Source: Diplonema papillatum (lineage: Eukaryota > Euglenozoa > Diplonemea > Diplonemida > Diplonemidae). Taken from it: a stretch of 64,000 bases of DNA. A program made the translations under genes and the position numbers. Positions within the stretch are counted from its first letter, which is position 1. Each line of letters starts with the position of its first letter. A model generated the notes under the pieces. It did not search any database, had not been told where the DNA came from, and was given only the letters and a program-made list of their open reading frames with translations. Below are positions 23,933 to 39,824 of this stretch, piece by piece. The stretch spans positions 248,001 to 312,000 of the forward strand of contig JAPJBO010000144.1 in the NCBI GenBank assembly GCA_030068145.1. The letters are read 5' to 3'.

Positions 23933-24733
23933 ATGTCGTCCGCGTACATTAGAGAGACGATGCGGCTCAGACCCGCGAAGGATTTGCTGTCGAGAGTGGC
24001 GAAACGATCGATGAACCCTCGCGTAGTGCATCTCGGTTGTGGTGACGGGTATGTCATCCCGGTGTTGAGGCAGCATTGGCCCGGGGCCCAGTTGCTTTGT
24101 GTTGGCGAAAACCGCCAGAAGCTGCAGGAGGCGATGACGAACAGTATCGACAGCAGTGTGTCCTTCGAGCACTCCAGCATCGAGGATTGGAAGCCCCGCG
24201 AGGAAAGAAAGGTTGACGTCATCTTCGTGAACAGCGTGCTCCACGTTGTCGAATCGCACGTCGAACTCCTCTCCAAACTGTTTTCCATGCTGCCGCAAGG
24301 CGGTGTTCTCGCCGTACAGATGCCCATCTTCCAAGGCTCAACATACCTGAACCTCATGAACGAAGCCGCCAATGAATCGGGCTGCAAGAGTCTCCCGTAC
24401 CAGATGACCGTCCACCCTGTCGAAAAGTACTACCAGACCCTTGCACCCATTTCTTCGACGTTTGAGACGTGGACGTCTGAACACCACTTCTTCACCCCCC
24501 CCTCAAACGTGGCTCCACTACTCTCAGCGACGGGTTCGTTGTGGCACCGATACCTGGCAGCGGTAGGCAAGCAAAACGAAGCCAAGTTTCTTGACATCTT
24601 CAGCCAAAAGGTGAAATCCGAGATGCCCGTCATCGACCCTTCGACAAATGAGTGCCGCGTGACGGTGAAGCGGTTTTACATGGTCGCCACGAAGGAGGGC
24701 CACGGTCCCACCATGGGCCTGCGCTTTGCGTAG
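23933..24733 (+). CDS. Trans-aconitate 2-methyltransferase-like SAM-dependent methyltransferase
   Basis: A 266-residue intronless frame from an ATG in the context CAACGATG. A class I SAM-binding glycine motif (VVHLGCGDG, residues 31-39) follows the N-terminal RPAKDLLSRV segment. Acidic and hydrophobic strands (VDVIFVNSVLHVV) come next, then LPQGGVLAVQMP near 120-131. The C-terminal half has EKYYQTLAP and a tyrosine/histidine-rich stretch before SATGSLWHRYL. The order RPA..LL..V, hLGCG.G, LAVQMP and the late ATG.. block matches the bacterial Tam family, which methylates trans-aconitate using S-adenosylmethionine. The length is typical of the family (about 250-265). Substrate identity is inferred from family resemblance; another small carboxylate or a related methylation is possible. 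Its lack of introns, in contrast to the multi-exon neighbours, and its bacterial-type affinity make lateral origin possible but unproven. Confidence 0.78.
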   Translation: MSSAYIRETMRLRPAKDLLSRVAKRSMNPRVVHLGCGDGYVIPVLRQHWPGAQLLCVGENRQKLQEAMTNSIDSSVSFEHSSIEDWKPREERKVDVIFVNSVLHVVESHVELLSKLFSMLPQGGVLAVQMPIFQGSTYLNLMNEAANESGCKSLPYQMTVHPVEKYYQTLAPISSTFETWTSEHHFFTPPSNVAPLLSATGSLWHRYLAAVGKQNEAKFLDIFSQKVKSEMPVIDPSTNECRVTVKRFYMVATKEGHGPTMGLRFA

Positions 24734-27014
24734 GTCGCACCTCTGCAGTTTTGGCTGAGCCTAACCCCGCACTGCTCCATCATCCATGGATAAGGCTGCG
24801 GCCGCAGCAGTTTTCCTGCTTCCCAGGGAACATTTCCAAGTACGTGCTTCTTACACACCAGATCGCGTTCACAAATCATGCACGACTCGACACTAAGTGC
24901 TTGTTGTGCACTGGCACATGTGTTTGCGCAGATCGTGTATATTCGTACGTGCTTTTCGCATGCCAAACAGACCGCCGCAACAGAAAGTATCCAAAAAAGC
25001 AGCTACAGCGCCGGAGGAGTATTTGGATTCTCACGAGTTTCGTTGCGCACGGTTGGTGCAGCCGACAGTGACGAGTTGGTGTCGTTCATGATCTACAAGT
25101 ATGCTCGTTGTAGCTACCCTCATCCAACCACTACGACCAGGCGCGTCTTGGCCTTTGTTTGTGGCCGCTCCGCGTGTGGCAGTCAAGCCACGATTTCCGC
25201 TCGGCTGTGACTGCCTGCTGCAGTTGCTGTGCGGGTGTGTCCGAAGTCAGGTTCCTACGCATATGACATCCATCGTTACGCGTGCTTAGGCGCCGACCTT
25301 CGTCATTCTTCTAAGTTTTCTGGTCTTTTCCCCTTTGTTTTTTTGGCAGCTTTACCATGCAAATACGCCGCGCCGACGTCCGTAAAACTCCGTTGTCAGT
25401 ACTGGCTGGGACTCTAATTTTCTGTGATTGCGTTTTTAGCATCGTCAACCCGTGGGTTTCGTTCGCAGAGGGAGGAAGGCACCCGCAATTCTAATCTCCT
25501 GCTTGTCCACGGGTCTGGCGATGCTATCCTCAAGCCGGCGCTTTCTTCTTTTTGTTTCTTGGTTGTGTTTTTTCTGGTTCCCATCTCTCGGACCCAAGGT
25601 CCAGCAACATCTGAATTTTCCATCAGTACAGCGCCGATTGATTTTTTGAATACAGCAGTTGTCCGTTTGCAAACATGCTGGGCCCTGTTAGCTTCGCTCG
25701 TTAGCCCTGTGAATAGCCGGTGACTGGCCTCGCGGACAATTTTCTAGCCTAGCCGTCTTCGACAGTACACAACTCTCTCAGGTGTGACAGCACGAGCTCC
25801 GCAGCGACCCACTTGGGAAGACACATAACAGGTCACTCTAGCAACCGGGCTTTTGGCCCCCCGAGGCAAAGTGAACACACCTGTTTTTTTTTGAAGCTTT
25901 CTTGGCCGCAAAAGGTCTGGTTTGAGTGCCTTGCTTCGGGAAAAAGCCTGTAGTCGACCGTGAACGAGGTTTCGCGGTCAGACCGCTTCTTTAATGACCT
26001 AAACGAGGGGGTTTTGGTCCTCAGACACTTCTTTTCATGATCCAAACGAGGGGGAGAACCAGTTCTCTGTATCCCCTCTGTACACCGCCCAAAAGATGGG
26101 CTTGGAGTTTGCAGCTGTGGCTCGCGCTTGTTCTGCAGGAACAGCCGGGTCCGACTCTCAAGAGACAAACTGCCACTTCTCGCTTGAGACGCTTCGTCCC
26201 GCTTCCCCCGAGATAGCGGAAGCCTGCCCCGTCGTGCCAGTCGAAGCCTTCTGACTCAGACAGACAGCAGACGGCGGGCCGGGTCCAGGCATTGTTAGTT
26301 ACCCACCAGCACGTGAACAAGTTGAACAGACATAGCCGCAGCAGCATCTTTTGTTTGCCGTCGTCTGACCTCAAGGTAAAGCACGCACGTGGTCATTTGC
26401 CACCGACCAACTATTTCAAGAAGGATGGGAAAACCACTGCAGACACGGGCCTGCGAGCATTTGTCCATGTCCGGCCGACGGGGCAAGGGCGGTCCCCCTT
26501 GACGCCGACGCAGTTTAGTAAAATGCATTTTATTTATGCTCTGCCTTCGCTTGTCTCTCCTTCCGCGTTCAACTAAAAGTAAAAAGCGCGCCGAAGTACA
26601 CGCGGCCGGAAAGGAGCCGCCGTGCGGGAGTTATCAGGTTCTACAGGCAGAGTGTTATGCAGTCAATGAGCAGCGAGTTCCGACAACGCTATGCCCAATC
26701 AGCAAGTCAAAACATGTGCAGATTAGCCACGTCATGCCCAGAGCGGGCTCAATGCCCTGAAAGCATTCACTGCGGGCAACACAGCATTGCTCAAATAAAC
26801 GTCAAGCTTCCTCAGCACCGAGCCGATGCCTGCACCTCGTGAGCTAGGGGGGCTGACACGAGTGACATTTCTGATGACAAAAGGTTTGTCTGCAGCCGAT
26901 CTCACATGCAAACACCGGAACGAATACAGCTTTGGTCGTCTTACACTCAGGCGATGTAGAGATTCGGCACCGCATGGGGTTCAGCAAGGCACCAAATCAA
27001 GAAAGAACCACACT
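24734..27014. other. Intergenic or unassigned sequence
   Basis: No gene recognised. A short frame at 26,095-26,256 (beginning MGLEFAAVARACSAG) and a stretch ending at 26,375 with a good donor (CTCAAG|GTAAAG) have protein-like composition and may be exon fragments, but neither could be connected to a gene. Confidence 0.4.
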
Positions 27015-27116
27015 ATGAACTCGATCACACGGACAATCACCCACTGCGCAAGAAGGGCGTACTGTAGCGAAGCTGCAAGCTCCGGCGATGTCGACATTGC
27101 TTTTAAGCCGAACAAT
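27015..27116 (+). CDS. Candidate first exon with a mitochondrial-presequence-like start
   Basis: An ATG opens MNSITRTITHCARRAYCSEA and continues 34 codons to a possible donor (AACAAT|GTATGA). The arginine-rich, acid-free, hydroxylated N-terminus resembles a mitochondrial targeting peptide. Downstream, a CACAG acceptor near 27,329 opens a protein-like frame (GWGYNKNYGSSFDRIFGG) ending with TAA near 27,448, which could be a terminal exon. I could not join them in a consistent phase, so this remains a candidate. Confidence 0.22.
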
Positions 27117-27452
27117 GTATGAATGCATTTTCTTCTGTATCAACAATGTATTGCAGGCGCGAAAGAGACTTCCCCGATAGCTCTGTTCCTGGGCCGAGAA
27201 CGAGTATTGCATATCTGTGGTCCCAGCAGGTCCTTCCGGATCTTCCTACGTTCACGCAAGGGTTCTCTTAGCCTCCAATTTATCCACCGAGTACCCACCG
27301 TCCCGCACCGAAACGCGCACAAACACAGGATGGCTGGGGCTACAACAAAAACTACGGCTCCAGTTTCGATAGAATCTTTGGCGGAAAGTCGAGCACTGAA
27401 GGCAGCGCCGAGCAGCCGACGACGAAGGAGGCTGAGAGCAATTAAGGGCCGC

Positions 27453-28250
27453 TCTTCACCGGACCACCCACCAAGCCCCCACCCGTATGCGCCCAGTTAA
27501 CGCAGGTGTTTGGGTGCTATCCCCCCTCTGCGGCTGATCGAGCATTGTCCGATGCAGCGTGAGCTGCTTTCCGTCGACAGAAGCGTAGTCTGTTTAGACA
27601 CGCGTCCCCTCCACGCTGAGTTTGCATGCCTTTTCCCGGCAAGCTCGCGGCCCGGTTTTTGGGAATGCAAGTTTGTTTAATTAATTTAGGTTCTCCATTG
27701 CATCTTAGATTCGATCACTGGGTTTGTTACGACGTTACCGCTTCCTTCATTCGCTTTCTCTCTCTCTCTCTCTCGCACTTAGCATCTGCGGTATCAAGGG
27801 CGAGACGTTTTTCGCCGGCCTGGCCGCCCCAGGTTGCGCCTCCTCAGCACCATCACCTGCCACGCAGAGCCACAGCCCACACTCCTACGTGTTGGAGACC
27901 CCCCGTTGGGTCGCTGCAGGCCAAAAATATCAGTTCCCACTCCCAGTGTAGTCGTTGGCCGGCACCAAACGACAAGAGATCAGAAGTGTCAACTCCCACA
28001 AGTCAACTCTTCCAAGATTGGTGCTTCGTGGACAGAGAGGAAGAGCAAGGGCGAAGAGATTTATGACTTCAGAATAGGAACCGGGATGCATATTGACACG
28101 ACACAGAACACAACACTGCACTCCTGTCGATCATGTCATTTAGGCACACATTTAGACAGGTCCACAACCCTGATTCTGCAGGCGGGCGTGGGTTGAGGGG
28201 TGAGGGGGCAGGAAGGCCACAAGCGAGAGGAGAAGCAAAGCCTCGCTGGT
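27453..28250. other. Upstream region of the 5-phosphatase gene
   Basis: Contains a CT-rich tract (27,757-27,775) and no recognisable gene. The promoter and 5' leader of the inositol polyphosphate 5-phosphatase gene should lie here, but no core promoter element is obvious. Confidence 0.4.
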
Positions 28251-32878
<4,628 letters not shown>

Positions 32879-34126
32879 GAATGCACTCGGGCGGGTGCCG
32901 CCCGCGCTCATTTCGAAGAGGGCTACCACGCCAGCGCGGCCATGCAGCTACAAAGCGGGTCTTTTACCACTGAACCCATTTACCCGCGTATTTTGGACCA
33001 ATACGTTCTGGGCGTGTTCAGCCCCAAGGTACGTCACGTCTCGACGCTGCGGTAATCACTTGCTGTAATCCTGCGAACACACGCAACTTGGGCCAACTGC
33101 TGCCCACATCGGTAGTCTGCAAGAAACAGGCTAAAAAGGTGGTGCTTCGACCAGGCAGTCTCTGAACAACAGTCAGAGAATGGGAGAAAATCGTGTTCGT
33201 GTGCGTGCCTTTTGCTTGCTCCATTGTCATTGAACTTCGACAGTGAGAAATGTGTTTTCGCATAACATTCACTGCTGGATTTGCGTGCCTTCCCGGTGCG
33301 CGTAGAATTGTCTTGTCTGTGTGGATGAGCTGTTGCATTGAGCCAGCTGCAGTTCCGCTTTTCTACCTGAAAGCGGGTAGTTTCTTGTAGATCTTCATGC
33401 ACAGGGGCTCGTTATGTCAGCTTGACTGATCTCTTGTTCCTGCGATGTGTGAGACGTAGAGCTGTGTTCCCTTTGTTGTTGCTCGCATGCGCTCGTTCCA
33501 CCCTCCGCCCAGTGCTTGTTTTCGTGTATCAAAGCAATGTGTAATTTGTGTACAACTCCCCATTTCTTCTTCCGCTTCCTGCTAGTTCGACCTTCATCAG
33601 TTCTGAGACGGCTGTATCACCCATTCTTGTGGACGAAAGCGCATTTTCATACCAACCGGCCCCCAACCGTCGTCTATGGGAATCAGGTCTTGTTGCAGGG
33701 CTCGTTGAACTAGCAAAGCAGAGCCGCTCTCGTTAAACGTTTCGCCTACAGTGAGTCACACTCGAGCATCCTAGGTTGTCCGCGACACAGACTGAAGGCA
33801 AATACGTTATGCCACAGTGTGCGGCGGAATCGGGAACGGGATGGACATGAAAAATTCACGGCCTTTTCTTGCAGTTAACCTTTCGAGCCGCTTCACCAGC
33901 TTCGGCTGACACCATTGCGCACTTGACCAGGCTAAGAAGACGAACGAAAACATAGACACAAATATAGCTCAAAGCATCTACAGAATAACACGAAAAACAA
34001 ACGCTAGAAAAGCCTCTGGGCAAAACCCCGTTTTCACATTTCTTCTGAAGGTTAAAGCCAGGCGGGCTTTCAAAGGAAAAGGGCGAGCATTGCCCGTTCG
34101 CATTTTGCGAAAGGGTCTTGCCAATC
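32879..34126. other. Intergenic region between the 5-phosphatase and WDR70 genes
   Basis: About 1.25 kb with no coding frame that resembles a protein and no large repeat. It must contain the 3' end of the upstream gene and the promoter of the downstream gene. No specific site is recognised. Confidence 0.5.
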
Positions 34127-35274
34127 ATGGACGACAAAATCGCGAAGGTGATGGGCTTCGCTAACTTTGGGAAGAAAGGCGACGGGGCCAAGAAGCGAGG
34201 CGGCGATTCATTCTCGAAGGGGATGATGGGTGTCATCGGCAAGAAAGCAACTAAAGGCGCAGACGCGAAACTTAGTAAAGAAATCGAGCGTAGAGTCGAA
34301 GTCGCAGAGGAGATGGACAAGCAGGCAGTGAAGAATGCACACCTCACCGAAGAAGCTCTCGGCAGTGAAACAGGCGCGGCTTTGCCGGTCACTCACACCG
34401 CCGTATTGCGCGCGCGCGACAAAGCCGTGACCGCCCTAGCCATCGACGGCACCGGCTCACGGTTAATCATGGGTGGCATGGACTTCAAAGTTTCCATGTT
34501 CCACTTCGCGGGTATGGATAGCCGGCTTCTGCCGTTCAAAGAGCATGAACCGCACGAAGGATACCCAGTGAACGATCTTTCTTACTCGCCATCGAGTGAC
34601 AGGTGTGTCCATGCTTCACTTCCTTCGGAGTAGTTTCGTGGCATGTGGGCAAGCGGCAAGCGATCACTTGAGGGCATACTGCATCGGAACATGTCAAGTG
34701 GTACGCCGAGAGAGACGTTATGACAGGAGTTGATAAACGCAACGAAGCCGATTCGTAAGGGAATCAACTATAAACCAGGCCAAACGGCTCATGAAAACCG
34801 TCTCATCCAACCTTAAAAACGTAGGTACGTCGCTTCCGTGTCGTATCAACGGCCACTCATATTTGACCGTGAAGGGAATGAGAAGGCTGAGTTCGCAAAT
34901 GGTGACATGTATGTCGTCCAGGAGCAGAAGACGAAAGGACACACAGCGAGAACATCGACCGCACGCTGGTTTTCGGACGACTCGCAGACGATCATCACCT
35001 CATCAGCAGACGGAACAGTTCGCCTGTGGGATGTAGAGCGGGTGGACAAGCGGCAGCGTGAGGTTTTTGTACACGGCGCACGAAACACCGGGAAAAAACC
35101 GGCGGCAACCTACGCAGATTTGAACGGTGCGAAGAGTGCCATCATCTCAACGGGAGCAGACGGCCGCGTGTGCGTGTGGCCGCGGGCTGGACCCTACAAC
35201 AAGCCGAGCCTTCAGTTCCAAGCCCACGCCGTCAACACCACCATTACCTCCGCTGCAACCTCAGCAGAAGGAAG
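34127..35274 (+). CDS. WDR70: WDR70 (gastrulation-defective) WD40 protein, exons 1 and 2
   Basis: Exon 1 (34,127-34,602) and exon 2 (34,825-35,274) are joined by a GT-AG intron in phase 2. The start at ATG 34,127 gives MDDKIAKVMGFANFGKK, matching the VMGF.GFGKK N-terminus of WDR70. A charged linker follows, then LPVTHTAVLRARDKAVTALA, DFKVSMFHFAGMDSRLLPF and the GYPVNDLSYSP blade. After the splice come DREGNEKAEFANGDMYV, KGHTA and the WD blade SSADGTVRLWDV, then ADGRVCVWPR. Family members are nuclear WD40-repeat scaffolds linked to DNA repair and ubiquitin signalling. The protein totals 506 residues with exon 3, shorter than animal WDR70 mainly in the N-terminal region. The last codon is split (AG|G) at a donor, GAAG|GTACAC, that begins an intron of about 27.4 kb. 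Confidence 0.9.
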
Positions 35275-35324
35275 GTACACTTTCCTGTCTGGATATCGGG
35301 CGTTTTTCTTTCCTTCAGTGAGTC

Positions 35325-35560
35325 CAGGTACCAGGGAAAGCCTGCTACACGGGAGCCAAGCTTCACGTGTTCGGCGGGCCTACGGGTCAAGTGGCTACCG
35401 ATTTCCCAAACTAAAGCATCAATGCTTGGCGCACCTTGGGGCTTGGCGCTCGCGCTGAACATAAGCTCGTCGAGACGGTCAGCCGCAGGGCAGAGTTGTA
35501 GCACTGTGCTGCCTCCGACTCAAGCTTTTTTTTTGCAAGCTGTGTTTCAGGGGTTTATAA
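35325..35560 (+). mobile_element. SINE-like dispersed repeat, copy c
   Basis: Close match in direct orientation to the reverse complement of the copy at 8,391-8,677, running from CCAGGGAAAGCCTGCTACAC through CGTCGAGACGGTCAGC to CTCAAGC and TTTGCAAGCTGTG. It then loses similarity after a T run. It lies about 50 bp inside the 5' end of WDR70 intron 2. Confidence 0.75.
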
Positions 35561-35608
35561 TTAGACACAGCTGGCCCAAGCACGTTACCGAGAGCAAGCA
35601 TATGGTAC

Positions 35609-37209
35609 GATGCCAAAAGGGGGGGGGGGGGGTTTGGGCGGAAAAATCCCCGCATAGTTCACCAGGGTCTGACGGGTACTGAGGCCCCATACCCTTCCTA
35701 AAACATCATTCTGCGTTCAAATACGCCCTCAGAAGCCTCCGGAGAGCCTTCTATGATGTCCCAAATGCGATTTTGTGGGGTTTTAGGGGGTCCCCCCGTC
35801 TGCTGGCCGTAAACCGCCATAGTAGAAACATATGCAACCTGAAGCTGGGTCGCTTCTCTGTGCAAGATCCCAGCCCAAACACACGTTTTCGGCGTTCTCT
35901 AGCACTCTCCAGGCGCATTCGACCCTCGGGCTTCGTGGTTTCTTTCACTCACAGGTGTTCCGGGACGTGCAAAGATAAGGAGAATGGCCCCCTGCATTGG
36001 GGACAGACCGAACTACGCCCTGCCTGTCTATACAGGCTTTGGGGTCAAATTGCACCGGCTTTGGCGCCACATCCACCGTTTCGGGCTTCGGTTGTGCTGC
36101 TTTGGGGTCCATTAAGAACTCTGGTCTGATTTGCGGGACGCTTTCCTCGGTTTTGGCGCCCACTTTCACTGTTCTAAGGCCTGTTCAGGCTTCTACCTGC
36201 ATCATGTTATGCTATTCTGGTGATTCTGCAAGGCTTGGTGAACGAAGTAGGACAAGCGTTAAGTAACAGGCGATCATCAGCCGTTCTCAATCGTCGTCGA
36301 AGCGGTTGACTACGACGCGTTCACTTCATGATTTTGAAGCAGGCTTCACCGCTTTCAGGGCAGGCTTTCAGAGCTTTCCTGGCAATGTCTTCCCTTCTGG
36401 CACCTTTCTCACCCATGGCTGCAAAGTGCTTCTCGCTGGATGACTTTGCACAGGCGGCACATGACCCGAGGGATGTGTGGCAAGCTCCTGTGCAGTGAGC
36501 TTGGTCAGACAAACTGTGTGGCGCACACACCCGCCATGGTCGGCAGTATCACCTGGGCCAGTTTGAGTCCTGTTCCGAGACCCGCTCACGGTGAAGTGGC
36601 GCCTACTGGGTCGCTTCCTCTCCAGCTTCGGCGCAAAGTCTTCACCACTGGATGCACTTTGAACGGTGAAAGTGGGCACCAAAACCGAGCAAAGCGTCCC
36701 GCAAATCAGACCAGAGTTCTTAGTGGATCCCAAAGCAGCACAAACGAGACCAAAACGGTGCACATGGCGCCAAGGCGGCGCAATTCGACCCCAAAGCCTG
36801 TATAGACAGGCAGGGCGTGGTACGGTCTGTAGGGTCCATTCGCCTTGTTTTTGCACACCCCGGAACACCTGTAAGCGAGATAATTTATGAAGTCCGAGGG
36901 TCGAATGCACCTGGAGAATGATAGAGAACGCCGAAAACGTGTGTTTAGGCCGAGATTTTGCTCCGAGGAGCGACCCAGCATCAGGTTGCATATGTGTCTT
37001 CTATGGCGGTTTACGGCCAGCAGACGGGGGGACCCCCTAAAAACCCACAAAATCGCATTTGGGACATCATAGAAGGCTCTCCGGAGGCTTCTGAGGGCGT
37101 ATTTGAACGCAGAATGATGTTGTAGGAAGGGTATGGGGCCTCAGTACCCGTCAGACCCCGGTGAACTATGCGGGGATTTTTCCGCCCAAACCCCCCCCCC
37201 CCAGGCATC
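35609..37209. mobile_element. Fold-back element with about 560-bp terminal inverted repeats
   Basis: The left arm (35,609 to about 36,175) and right arm (about 36,661-37,209) are inverted copies with scattered differences. Paired landmarks include GATGCC/GGCATC at the ends, long G or C runs just inside, TTTGGGCGG, GGTCTGACGGGTACTGAGGC and CCAAATGCGATTTTGTGGG. Further in are GCCTGTCTATACAGGC and CAGACCAGAGTTCT. The central loop of about 485 bp holds no coding sequence I recognise. This is the structure of a fold-back or non-autonomous inverted-repeat DNA transposon. No target-site duplication is obvious, and arm divergence argues against a cloning artefact. Confidence 0.82.
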
Positions 37210-37384
37210 TTTGTTAAGAACCATCCATCCATCCATCAGCCGGCTGACCCCCCCCCCCCCCCCCCATTTTGCATCCCTTTCCTAGACGACATCTTCCTCG
37301 AAGAAGACTTGATGCTAGCATCAACCATGCATGAGAGGCAGTGCTCTGCCTAAACATTAAACTAAGATTTCCCCCCCCCCCCCC

Positions 37385-39824
37385 CTCGGAAGAGATTTCT
37401 AATACCATCGACGAGGCTTTTGCGGCGGAAGCCGAACGGCTTGGCATACGGGTTGAAGACCTAGTCCTGGTACGACCGAAGAGCCAGCACGGGCCGCAAA
37501 GGAAGAAACGCTGTTTTACTTTCAAGCTATCGACGGAGCTAAGTTCGCAGCAGGCAGCGTATTCCGCGCAGGACCTCAAAGCTCTCCTTGCCTTCTGCCT
37601 AGCGAACACGTATGTACTGGTGAATGGCACCCTCATGCGGCAAATACTGGGCATCCCGATGGGTGCTAACGCCTCCCCGGACATTGCAAATCTCTTCTGC
37701 TACGCAAAGGAGAAAAGGTACATGCTGAAGCTCCTGGCTGAAAAGGAAATCCGACGGGCTACACTCCTCAGCATGACGCGCCGTTTCATCGATGACCTAC
37801 TGTGCTTCGGGACGAAACCCCCGCCCGAATCCATCTACAGCATGCGATACAAGCAGACGAACACATGCGTAGGGGATTCCACCTTCCTTGGCATACGAAT
37901 AAGACACGAAGTCTCCGACGCGTCTGGAAGGAGGTACATGCGACTGTCGGTTCTGGACAAAGCGAAAGCCTACCCATACCGCCCCCTCGCGTACACGTCG
38001 GTCCTCTCGACGGCCCCGTCCAACTTCGGTTCGAGTATCCTCATTGGGGCCCTCGTTCGTAACGGTAGGATCGCCAACAACCTGTATGACTTCAAAACTG
38101 AGATGAACAACACGGTTTTGAAACTCATGCGACGCGGTTACCGTAAGAGCGTACTAAAGAGCGGTTTCCGCAAGTGGCTACTAGATACGTATCCGGAGGC
38201 TAAGTTTGGCGAGCATTGCGGGAAAGTGCGTGCACATTTCTTTTGGCTGATCCACGAGGTGGAACGTGTCCTGTTGATGCTAGAACCGGCCGCGATGGAC
38301 CAGGCGATTGAGCGCCTTCTGGCTGAGAAGCCCTTTGTGAAGTACAGAGGCCACCCCCAACCCGTTCCAGAAGCCGACTCCCCCCCACCGCCATCCCCCG
38401 AGACGTCGGCCCGACAGGCAGACTCGACCACCCCCCCTGAGTCCACACGGAAGGGCCACAAACGAAAGGCTGAAGGGGACGAGCAACGTGACTCGAAGCG
38501 ACGCCGGGCGAATGCCTGTAAACCAGCTCATGCAGTTCCCCCGACATCCACACGCTGCCAATCGGTCATCTGTGCAAGTCCGCCTTTCGTGAAGCATGAT
38601 CCGGCACTGTTTGGTCCTGCCGGCCTCCCAAATCTGGGGAATACGTGCTTCCTTGGTGCTGTGCTGCAACTCCTCATACGGGTTGAACCGATCAGGGAGA
38701 TGTACTGGAGCCTTGCTCAGGACCGCCTCAACTGCTGTGGGTTCCTCCGGGACTTCCTGGCTTACTTTGCCGTATTAGCAAGCTCGCGCGACAGCGGGGA
38801 CCAGCGCAGCCAGGACTGTCGAAGAATGGGTGTGCAGGCCGTCTTAAACATGTTCCCAAACTTCTGCGATGCGCTGCAGCACGATGCACACGAAGCATTG
38901 GTAGCGATCCTGAACGCGACTGAGACGACGCTGGGACCGGACGAAACCGAGGCCCCCTGCCCGGGCTACCAGCTCTTCTTAGCATGCGTGGAGAACCGTT
39001 GGACCAACACGACACGATGTGAGGCATGTGGACGAACTAGTTCCAGCCCTCAGGCGGTACAATGTCTGCAGATCCCCTGCGGAAAAAGGCTGGAAGATTC
39101 TCTCTGCGTACGCGGGTTTGTAAATCCGAAGAGAGGGTGCGACTGCGAAGCTGTAGGGACTGTGGCAGAGGATACGAACCTCCGGCTAACGGCTGATTGT
39201 GTACTGATGCAATTTGGCATCTACACGAGAAATGGCGCTAGACGCCGGAATGACGTTGGGTTACCTCTCCTCTTAGAGCTACCGGGCCACCTACTGCGCC
39301 TCGCTGCAGTCGTGGTGCACTTGGGGGAGAGTACGGCTAGTGGGCACTTCGTCACGTACGTTGCGCAAGACTCAGGTTGGATCCTCTTCGACGATCTACG
39401 GGTCAGCCTCGTCGAGGACATTCCTTGGGACAATGTTTACCTCGCGGCCTTTGTCCGGGTCCCCCAGATTGCCCACAGCGTGACTGTCCGTGCGCCGTCA
39501 CCCTCCATGATACTTCCTGCTCAAGATCAGCTACGCGGCTCGTCTACGCCCCCAAATTCTGCCGGTGTTGTGGTGAACCGACAGTCGGAAGAATCACCTA
39601 ACCTGCTCTACCCTTCTGGTAGTCCATTGCCCTGCCCGCCCTTGCCGGACTCCTTATGCCCGACCCCGCATGGTCAGCTGTTGGAGCAGCAGTGGGCGGG
39701 ATCCCCTGCGCTGCGGTGTCAACACTGCGCCATCGAGTGTACCAAAGATGGGCAGAAGTTTCAGGGTTTGAAGGGACTCCGTGCACATGAGAGACGTTGC
39801 CGCCTCGCGAGTGAAAGACTCTGA
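37385..39824 (+). CDS. Penelope-like reverse transcriptase fused to a ubiquitin-specific protease and zinc finger (5'-truncated)
   Basis: One frame, open from an upstream ATG-like start at 37,341 but with credible homology only after a C run ending near 37,385. Numbering from 37,341, residues 16-320 are reverse transcriptase: SAQDLKALLAFCLANTYV, QILGIPMGAN (101-110), IANLF, RRFIDDLL (147-154), a STAPSNFGSSILIGALVRNG block and LMRRGYRK. This resembles Penelope-like RTs. The motif A aspartate expected just upstream is missing, so the 5' end is truncated. A linker (340-400) with a basic KRKAEGDEQRDSKRRR stretch follows. Residues 428-705 form a ubiquitin-specific protease (C19): Cys box GLPNLGNTCF with Cys436, QHDAHE (514-519), CEAC finger cysteines (560, 563), His box SGHFVTYV with His669 and WILFDD. 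A C2HC finger (RCQHC...HERRC, 792-820) ends the protein. No GIY-YIG domain is present. There is no stop or frameshift between the domains. Confidence 0.85.
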
